The notes under the pieces are model-generated. The model searched no databases. It was not told the DNA's origin and saw only the letters and a program-made list of their open reading frames with translations. From Nymphalis io (lineage: Eukaryota; Arthropoda; Insecta; Lepidoptera; Nymphalidae), in assembly GCF_905147045.1 (NCBI RefSeq), contig NC_065891.1:10735001-10799000 (forward strand): a DNA stretch of 64,000 nt, in the 5' to 3' direction. How positions within the stretch are numbered: position 1 is the stretch's first letter; every line of letters starts with the position of its first letter. The position numbers and the translations under genes are program-made. Positions 56,145 through 64,000 of this stretch are shown here, piece after piece.

Positions 56145-58270
56145 TTAGTTCTCTTCTTCAATCTTCAAGGTTGGTGAAGTATTGACCATGTAATATGGAT
56201 TTGGATGTACGTATAAAATAATCGGTAAGCGATTTTTTGGTCAACTAACCCTTTACTATTCACTACCCTGTCAGTCTATTTGGGATTTCCGAATTAGTAC
56301 CACATTTGGTTTGATCCACCACGATCCATGATACGTATGGAAGGACCTCGACTTAGCTTCAAACCTGTAATTTTTTAATCTGACGTAATCATATGATTCC
56401 AGGATGAAATTAAAAGAAATCAATTAAAACACATAACGGCAAATTTTAATAGATATATTTATATACATATACATACATATATATATATTAGCTTCTACCA
56501 TTTTTAAATACATACAAAATATCTCATAGCTACTTTATTTTAACGAAAACAAAACAAACGAGTCCTTTCCTCTTATGACATTTGAATAATTTATACACAT
56601 CCACGAACCTTAAAAGAAAAACTTTGTCCTTTTCCCAAATTTCAAAAGCCCTGAAGGTCTCGATAATAGTAAAGGTCCCATAACGAGGTTTCGTCCCTAG
56701 ATCTATTTCAATTTTCGTGCAGATTGAAACCCATCTTGTATGTCCCTTATTATGGTTCCCGTTTCCGAGTGATATACCGACCATTAGTTCATTTTAATTC
56801 TCCGTGTTCACTTACAATTGTAGCCTTTATTGTGGTATAAAGGTTTCTCATCATACTTATATTATCTATACTAATAAACTAAAATACGTTCTTGTAATGC
56901 CTAATTTGAAAGTAACTACTAAACCAAAAGACATATAAATTTTCGGGCTTAGAACACCACGGTATCCAAAAATTAATTTCCATTTACATCATGTGAATAT
57001 TTTTTAATTAATCTTTTTTTCTTATTATGAAAATTAGCACAATATCCACAATTGTAATTATGGCTATCTCTTAATGTATAAAATAAACTGATAACTGATA
57101 AATCTACTTATATGATTAATTATTTCTTGTTATCATAATCTCATCAACTCCAAAATCTTATTCATATTACGAGTATAATATTATCTATTTATGAATTTTG
57201 TGAGACCACACTTTACTTTGGTTATGAATTTTCATTAGTTATTTATAGAGGTATTTCCTTATTCAATTTTATATAAGTGTTATTATTTTTAATGATATTT
57301 CAAAAAAAATATTAGAAACTGTCGGCCTTATTTTAAACGTTCTTAAGTTAAGCACTTATTTCTCTCTTTCTGATGCTATTGATTAGAAATTAAAAAGAAA
57401 AAGGCACAGCATTGTTCAACTAATCACCCTCTAAACAAATTTAATAAACTGTTACATATTAAACTGGAATATTTTGCAACTTCTATGTATTTACTTAACT
57501 ACTAACCTCTTAATAATATCAGTATACATAACATTTAAAAACATGCTCGAAATATGAGGACAAGAATATGTAAACATATAAAATATAAGAGGTATGATAT
57601 TGTTTTATTCCAACGACTTCTTCGAATATTTCGTATTTCACGAACTATAAAATATTTCTTTCTTTTGAATTTAGATAAATTGCAGAATTCTTACAAAAGC
57701 TTCACTTCGCTGAGTCCGTAGACCGCTGACGTAATGACTTACTTCTTTTATTCGCTTGCGATAAATCTTGACTGAAAAATAAACTAAAATAAAGTTACCT
57801 CTGTTCTCTGCTCAAAAGGAAATCTGTTTTGAAATAATAACTCGATATAACAAGTAAAAACGTAGCAAATTAAAATCTATATCAAATAGATTTTAATATG
57901 CTCAGTCAGATTCAGTATTTTTATTGTATTCACTTTTTTTGATTCCTGCTTTTATAAGTTTTATAGTACTATTACTTTTACTAAATGAACCCAAATGGGC
58001 TTGTGTCATCAATTATGCAGCCTTCTGTGAAGATTGCAACAATGAAGCAGTATTTAGGTATAATATAATAGTGATAGGTATAATAGTGATTTAGACGGGA
58101 TATAGTCTAAAATGTGGTTTGTAACTTAGGTAGCTACACTTTGAGATTTATTGCAGCGACACAGTTACGAAACGTGACTACAGATTTATGCTGGCCGTCA
58201 ACGTAACTGACCACACTGTCCCGTCGTTAATAAGTTACGGTGTCGTTTAAATAATACTCAAATACTGATA
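56145..58270. other. AT-rich intergenic sequence, one MITE relic
   Basis: 57322-57450 resembles the MITE at 24089 (GTCGGCCTTATTTTAAACG, GAAAAAGGCACAGCATTG). The 84-residue minus frame at 56530-56784 shows no recognisable domain or splice support. Confidence 0.4.
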
Positions 58271-58278
58271 CCTAATGA

Positions 58279-58317
58279 AAGAGATGGCCCAGTGTCACAG
58301 TCACTGGGCCATCTCTT
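58279..58317. repeat. 16-bp perfect hairpin made from the SINE-C head
   Basis: AAGAGATGGCCCAGTG (58279-58294) and CACTGGGCCATCTCTT (58302-58317) are exact reverse complements with a 7-base loop. GAGATGGCCCAGTG is the start of SINE-C. Confidence 0.85.
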
Positions 58318-58744
58318 GTTCTAATGACTACGTTATCTCATATATATTAACAAAAAATACCGTTTCATAACCGGGCAAATATCTGTGATTTTTAACTTGC
58401 TTCATTTGCGTTTGTAATTCGACACTACTCGGATTAAAATCAGCCAAATTTGAACATGTGTGTGACCATGTGACCACGTGTGACCATTAGATAAGCGAGG
58501 TTCAATTACCTTCTATTCGAAAGAGCCATCATTGGTAAGATTTGCACTTTGTAGGCTGTTTCTGGTGATATAATATATTTCAATTTCGATTTATCCACCG
58601 CAATTTTCTTTGTTGTGCTTGGCAATAAAATGCCGTGCGCAGGCAGCGCAGCTGCAGCGCTTCTGTCGCTGACTTGATCAGTAGTAATATTGTAAATTCA
58701 GTTTCACGATGAACTTCTCACGAAGAAACTCTCACTTGGTGTTT

Positions 58745-59032
58745 TTTTAATACAACTGGTAGGCAGACGAGCATATGATTCACCTGATGTTAAGTGGTCA
58801 CCAACGCCCAGACTTTGGCATTGTAAGAAATGTAAGCCATCGCTTACATCGCCAATGTGCCACCAACATAGGAACTAAGATGTTATGTCCCTTGTGCCTG
58901 TAATTAAACTAGCTCACTCCCCCTTTAAACCCGAACACAACAATACCAAGTACAGCTGTTTTGCGGTAGAGTATGTGATGAGTGGGTGGTAGATACCTAG
59001 AAGAGCTTGCACAAAGCCCCACCACCAGGTTT
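58745..59032 (-). repeat. SINE-B copy, full length
   Basis: GGCAGACGAGCATATGATTC, CACCTGATGTTAAGTGGTC, GATGTTATGTCCCTTGTGCC and AGAGCTTGCACAAAGCCCC in canonical order. Confidence 0.8.
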
Positions 59033-59034
59033 TA

Positions 59035-59525
59035 TTATAATTTCGATTATTTTATTTTCAATTTGATTGACAAGTGTAGCACTTGTATCTCGAAATCATA
59101 TACACGACTCAAACTTATCAATAAATTGTTCAACCTGAGTTGTATTTATGTATAGACTAAACAAAAACCGTGCGCACCATCGCGCACTCGTCGATCGATG
59201 AAGTGATTCAGTCAAACGGTTTTTAAATAAATGGATTTTGAAAGCAAGTTTTTGCCGCAAATTTGAAGGCGTCCTTACGTTTTGTGCTCACGATTGATTA
59301 CAATCGATCGCAAAACATTTTCAATAGGTTTTATATTATGTTTGTTATTTTAAACTTGTTTAAATGCACGCGCTGTGTTGTGTCATTTTGATGGTATCAA
59401 AACTATGGTAAACAAAACTGGCACGTGTATGTAAATCACTACATAAAGAGAATGACACAGTTTTACTATTCCACATTTACTGGCTATAAGCACAATGTAT
59501 TCGTGTAAGACGTAATTATATTATT
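59035..59525. other. Unassigned sequence
   Basis: 59160-59230 is slightly GC-rich (CGCGCACTCGTCGATCGATG) but has no exon signature. Confidence 0.4.
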
Positions 59526-59527
59526 AG

Positions 59528-59708
59528 TAGACCACCTGATAGTGAGTGGTCACCACTGTTTTTAAACATTAACGCTGTAAGAAATATTTTAACCATATAC
59601 ATCGTGTATGCGCTACCAACCATGGGAACCTGTAGTTACACTGGCTCGCTTATCTTTCAAACCAGAACACAACAATTATAAATATGCTAGGCGGTAGAAT
59701 ATGTGATG
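59528..59708 (-). repeat. SINE-B relic
   Basis: ACCACCTGATAGTGAGTGG, TGCGCTACCAACCATGGGAA and AACCAGAACACAACAATT match in order, with strong divergence. Confidence 0.6.
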
Positions 59709-59709
59709 A

Positions 59710-60680
59710 ATAGGATCAAGTAAAGAAGAAAACCATAAGTTAGTTTTGCTGGTTTACGGAGAACTTACATATTCAATCAAGTAAAAAGGGTAAACAGTTC
59801 GACCCTTTGCGATCCCTCAGCCGATAACATACGAGCAGGATTATCCCTATAACACTGAATAAATTAAACCAAATTAAGTAGAAGTCCTAATAAAGCTTAC
59901 CATCGCCGATATTATCAGTTCCACGTATGTGTTTCAAAAAATAATTATTAATCATCAATTTAATTAATTTTTAAAAAAAAATTATAATTTTCCCACATTT
60001 TTTTGAATAATTTTATTTTAAGACAATAACAATTATATAGAAAAAGAAATTATGCAATTTTTATTCCATTTTTTCCAATATTTCGTATATTATACACGAG
60101 TTTTACCCGTATACTGGATAGATGATTTTATCGTATACTAAATACTATATCCCGGTATCCCGGGCAATATAACAAGTCTATCGGCGCATTCCAATATCGC
60201 AGGTGGCATGATTTGTTCCAACATCTTACCAATCATCGTCCTATTTCAGACAATTTACACAAAATTTTAACCAATTATACATCTAAACCGTATGAAAATC
60301 CGTTAAGGTGTTCATAAACACGATTTAAATCGAAATATTATGCATAAAATTAATGATATAGATCGCTTACATTAATAGCTTAAAGTATACAATTCCTATT
60401 TATCTTCCAACTCAATAAAAACAGAACAATTTAATATAGCCTCAGGAGTCCAGATCGAACTTCAAACATTGGATTGGTAGCTTTATACGACGTAACTATT
60501 AAGGTAAAACATTCAATTTTGTTAAAAATATTTACATTGAACATACATAGTAGGTGTTTTTGCTTCATCCATCAATTAATTAATCTGTATGTTAGACGTG
60601 CAGCTGCTATTGTCTAAAAATGTGAATTTTATATATACCAATATAGCAATTCAGCAATTTTTTTTATTTTATTATTACAA
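59710..60680. other. AT-rich intergenic sequence, nothing recognised
   Basis: Contains a CCCGGTATCCCGGGC patch near 60150. No exon or repeat supported. Confidence 0.4.
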
Positions 60681-60685
60681 CATTC

Positions 60686-60978
60686 TACTGGTGGTAGGGC
60701 TTTGTGCAAGCTCGTCTGAGTAGGTACCACCCTCTCATCAAATATTCTACCGCAAAACAGCAATACTTGATATTGTTGTGTTCCGGTTTGAAGGGTGAGT
60801 GAGCCAGTGTAATTACAGGCACAAGGGACATAAAATCTTAGTTCCCAAGGTTGGTGGCGCATTGGCTATAAGCGATGGTTGACATTTCTTACAATGCCAA
60901 TGTCTAAGGGCGTTTGGTGACCACTTACCATCAGGTGGCCCATATGCTCGTCCACCTTCCTATTATATAAAAAAAAAA
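60686..60978 (+). repeat. SINE-B copy, full length
   Basis: CTGGTGGTAGGGCTTTGTGC at the start, ACCATCAGGTGGCCCATATG near the end, and TATTATATAAAAAAAAAA as the A-rich end. Close to the copy at 39100. Confidence 0.85.
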
Positions 60979-60979
60979 A

Positions 60980-62320
60980 TACAGCGAATCTACAATTGTA
61001 TCTTAAATTTAAGTTATCTATTGAAATATGTACGATAATACAATAAGGTAAAATTAAACATTTAAATTTTCCGCAAAATCTACTATTTAGTCTACTTTTA
61101 TAAATATATTATTTAGATTATGATATCCATAGAGAATCATATCTGCGCGTTTATATAACTCAACCAAGGCTAGAAGTTCAAATCATATGTTATTCGAAGT
61201 AAAATAAGAATATTCGTTTCGTAACGACTGACCGCGACGGCTGTGTGACATTGACCGTAAATAATAATACAAATATTTCACATAGGAGTGTGATTAAAAA
61301 GAAATTGTAAATGAATTAGAAGCTTGCAACAAATATTAGAAAAATGCAATCGCTACGGAGATCAGCTGTGTATTGGACTAATGTCAATAAACAGTTCACA
61401 AGGTGAGTTATATTTTCGTTAAAACAAATGTTTATTTAATTTATCTATAAAGAATTTCTAGATTCATCAATTGTTTTTTATCTAAATTGTTTTGCAATTA
61501 TTCCAAATACTTATAGATATGCGTTATATACAACTTTGACTATGTATTTTTTTCCATCAGAGCGAACCTATAATTTATTATTTAACGATCAGTGTAACAG
61601 AAAATGAGCATAAGAAGTCGAAATGTGATATGCGACATTGACTAATAATAAAACACCAATTTATATATACGCGCATCAAAATAGCATATCAACATAATTG
61701 GTATTCCAAAATTTATATGTTAGATACAGAGGACAAAAAACCTGTTTTACTTAACAGATAATTTCTTACTTTTTCGAAGATAAGATTAGTAACTTGATCC
61801 TGATCCGGTTAGTCATAAGTGATAACATACTAATTGCTTCGACTAACATATGAAAACATGTTTCTCGTTAATTTAATACTAATTTTATTTTATTGATTAA
61901 ATGTTTATGTATAGATAAAATATAGATATGTTCGTGCCCTTTTGCATTTCCTATTTTTATACGTTTTCATTTTTAATTGGTAATAATGAAATAAGTTTAA
62001 TATGACATACATTAATTGAAATTCTTTTTGATTATCTTCGAAGCATTTTTTATAACATTTAAATGTTAAAAAAAGTTAAATTAAAAGTTAATTATCAACT
62101 TAAGGGACGACATAACGTTTTTGTAATTTGATTTTATTTATTCGAGTTAAAGAAATTTTTATTCTCATCAAGAAACAAATTCACTAACATGAGATATGTA
62201 TTACTACAACAATTGTCCAGCGGTGCGGCAAAGCAGCATGTATAAATGATATTATTAAAACAGAAAAATACAATTTCCAAGAGGGTATCTGTGAAAACTT
62301 TTCATTATTGTCGATAGACT
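60980..62320. other. AT-rich sequence with a candidate first exon
   Basis: Apart from the exon candidate at 61344-61402, nothing is recognised. Confidence 0.4.
61344..61402 (+). CDS. Candidate first coding exon
   Basis: An ATG in the context TAGAAAAATG opens 19 codons (MQSLRRSAVYWTNVNKQFT) plus two bases, followed by the strong donor GTGAGTTAT. The N-terminus is basic and would suit a mitochondrial or soluble protein. No matching downstream exon was found before 64000, so it may continue beyond the window, or be chance. Confidence 0.25.
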
Positions 62321-62325
62321 GTACA

Positions 62326-62628
62326 GTAACAGTAACAGCCTGTTAATGTCCCACTGCTGGGCTAAGGCCTCCTCTCCCTTTTGAGGAGAAGGTTTGGAGC
62401 TTATTCCACCACGCTGCTCCAATGCGGGTTGGTAGAATACACATGTGGCATAATTTCAATGAAATTAGACACATGCAGGTTTCCTCACGATGTTTTCCTT
62501 CACCGTCAAGCACGAGATGAATTATAATCACAAATTAAGCACATGAAAATTCAGTGGTGCTTGCCCGGGTTTGAACCCACGATCATCGGTTAAGATTCAC
62601 GTGTTCTAACCACTAGGCCATCTCGTTT
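62326..62628 (-). repeat. SINE-C copy, full length
   Basis: Minus orientation: tail GTAACAGTAACAGCCTGTTA, CCACGCTGCTCCAATGCGGG, CCTCACGATGTTTTCCTTC, B box GCCCGGGTTTGAACCCACGA and head CACTAGGCCATCTCG. It abuts the 3' end of the next LINE. Confidence 0.85.
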
Positions 62629-62639
62629 TATTATTATTT

Positions 62640-63690
62640 ATTGATTTTTTATTACTACTTTTTATACTATTAAATTTAATAAATTATTTTACATTATTAC
62701 ACAGTTTGTTTCATATTATGTATTTGTGTTATTCTATATTGCTTTGAACATATATTTTGAATAGTCTCTTAAACTGACGCATACTTTTTGCTTCTTTAAT
62801 ATTTTTTGGTAAATTATTAAATCGTTTTACTCCGTCAAACATAATATTTTTCTTCCCATAGTTAATAGTACGAGGTTTTAATAGTTTTATGTTATTAGCG
62901 TTTCTTAATTTTATTCTTTGTGATTGATGGTTTTTATTCTATTGTATTTCTGTGTGTATATTTTTATCCAAAATTTTTTTATTAGTAAGCAAATAAAGTA
63001 ATTCCAAGTTTGAGCGACATTCATTATTTTTTTATCTTTGTAAATTTTTTGAGTTGATGTAAAAAAGTCATAATTAAAAAGTTTTTTTACTAATTTGTTC
63101 TGCTTAACTTGTAATTGCGCTAAATTTGTTGGGGCAGCTGTACCCCAGATTTCTAATAAATAGTCTAAATGTGGTTTGATTAGGGAGCTATAAACCGTGG
63201 AAGACATCTAGTAATATTTCTTATAATTCCGTTTAATGATGTTAATTTGCTTTTCATTTGTCATGATGTGGTTTCCAAGTAAAGTGGCTATCTAAAATTA
63301 ATCCTAAGTACTCCCTACTTTATTATTAACTTGATTATTTATCATTAATGGCTTGTGGTGTGTTATTTTCTTATTTTTTGCTGAAAAAGTTATATAATTT
63401 GTTTTAGTAGTATTTATTGTTAGTTATAGTTATAGTTATATCGGAACCAGATCTTTAAATTATTTATGTCTTCTTGGGCTTCTGAAATTATGGTATGGAT
63501 AGAGTTACCAAAATAAAACAGAGAAGTTTTATCAACGTAAAGAGTAACGTCACTTTTTAATACAATGTTTTGGATGTTGTTTATATAAAAGAAATAGAAA
63601 TAATTGAAATTATTAAATAGACCTAATTCATTATAATTATCATAATATAAAAATATCATATGCTATATTTTGATGCTCAAAACAAATAAA
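62640..63690 (-). mobile_element. Decayed LINE fragment (RT motif C to 3' end)
   Basis: Minus strand. 63420-63659 reads VTLYVDKTSLFYFGNS then ISEAQEDINNLKIWF, which is RT motif C and the following helix; the second catalytic Asp of YxDD is replaced by Lys. A further stretch (63340-63420) reads NTTKTNYITFSAKNKK. 62911-63207 has VYSSLIKPHLDYLLEIWG, and 62740-62900 reads KPRTINYGKKNIMFDGVKRFNNLP, the usual C-terminus. Several frameshifts and stops separate these blocks. Jockey/CR1-type affinity is likely from order and motifs. Confidence 0.75.
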
Positions 63691-64000
63691 AAAAAGGCTT
63701 TTATTAATTACTTTAATTACTTGGTATTTTTACAATATAATATAATACTTCACTTTTAAGACATTTGTTGTTTTTTATAATTAATTAGGCACCAATCTCG
63801 TTTTATTAGCAGGGTTTATACTAAGCGTATATATGTAAATTATTACATTATCGCTACTATAGTTTAGTATCGGACCTTTGTTTATAAGAGTATATTCTTG
63901 AGAGAAATAATTCGAAGGCATATAATTTTCATAAAACTTTATCAATATTCGAATTTGTCGTATTTGAAGGTCGATCGAAGCTGATGATTTACGTATTCCA
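63690..64000. other. AT-rich sequence, nothing recognised
   Basis: No repeat family or exon supported up to the window edge. Confidence 0.4.

Noticed and set aside
60629..60862. 77-residue minus frame with MRHQPWELRF
   Set aside because: It is antisense translation of SINE-B; a similar peptide appears at the SINE-B at 28530-28718.
1..64000. CRISPR arrays, bacterial operons or phage genes
   Set aside because: No regularly spaced direct repeats and no dense prokaryotic-type coding; the sequence is eukaryotic.

Overview
The window looks like AT-rich insect nuclear DNA, most likely from a butterfly or moth (Lepidoptera). Protein-coding sequence is sparse, split into short exons with GT/AG borders, and buried in interspersed repeats. 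Four short repeat families recur on both strands; I label them SINE-A, SINE-B, SINE-C and SINE-D. They resemble repeats I know from lepidopteran genomes, but no repeat library was searched. There is no sign of bacterial or organellar DNA, and no CRISPR array or tRNA gene outside SINE heads.

Host genes. (1) A plus-strand gene is present as four short exons (6228-6313, 8942-9049, 22606-22692, 23364-23450). Together they encode the last three membrane segments and C-terminus of a small four-pass membrane protein that resembles the DUF4728 group. Its 5' exon lies upstream of the window. Its 13.5-kb third intron holds a long antisense LINE. (2) A complete three-exon M28 metallopeptidase gene of the carboxypeptidase Q type (50863-52490) encodes 474 residues with a signal peptide and every expected zinc and catalytic residue. 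Two start-codon exons (23916-23933 and 61344-61402) are only candidates.

Mobile elements in order. An APE-endonuclease LINE fragment lies at 300-2330 (-). SINE-A and SINE-B follow at 2.7-3.3 kb. A 5'-truncated, frameshifted reverse-transcriptase element lies at 4374-5945 (-). A LINE 3' fragment is at 9779-10140 (+). A near-full-length but broken Jockey/CR1-like LINE is at 15872-19516 (-). A MITE with 83-bp terminal inverted repeats is at 29030-29547. A degenerate LINE with a C-terminal restriction-like endonuclease (R4/Dong-like) is at about 30050-34105 (-); it sits between (ATT)n tracts, in the tail of a SINE-D. An RTE-type 3' end is at 35040-35290 (-). A second, 5'-truncated copy of the Jockey/CR1-like LINE is at 41111-42765 (-), with an intact 511-residue ORF. 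A decayed LINE is at 62640-63690 (-).

The elements interact. SINE-B shares a 19-bp block and A-rich end with the 3' end of the Jockey/CR1-like LINE, as expected if it borrows that LINE's machinery. Several insertions are nested in one another. Two perfect hairpins made of SINE-C sequence mark odd junctions. Most of the remaining sequence is unassigned AT-rich intron or intergenic DNA.
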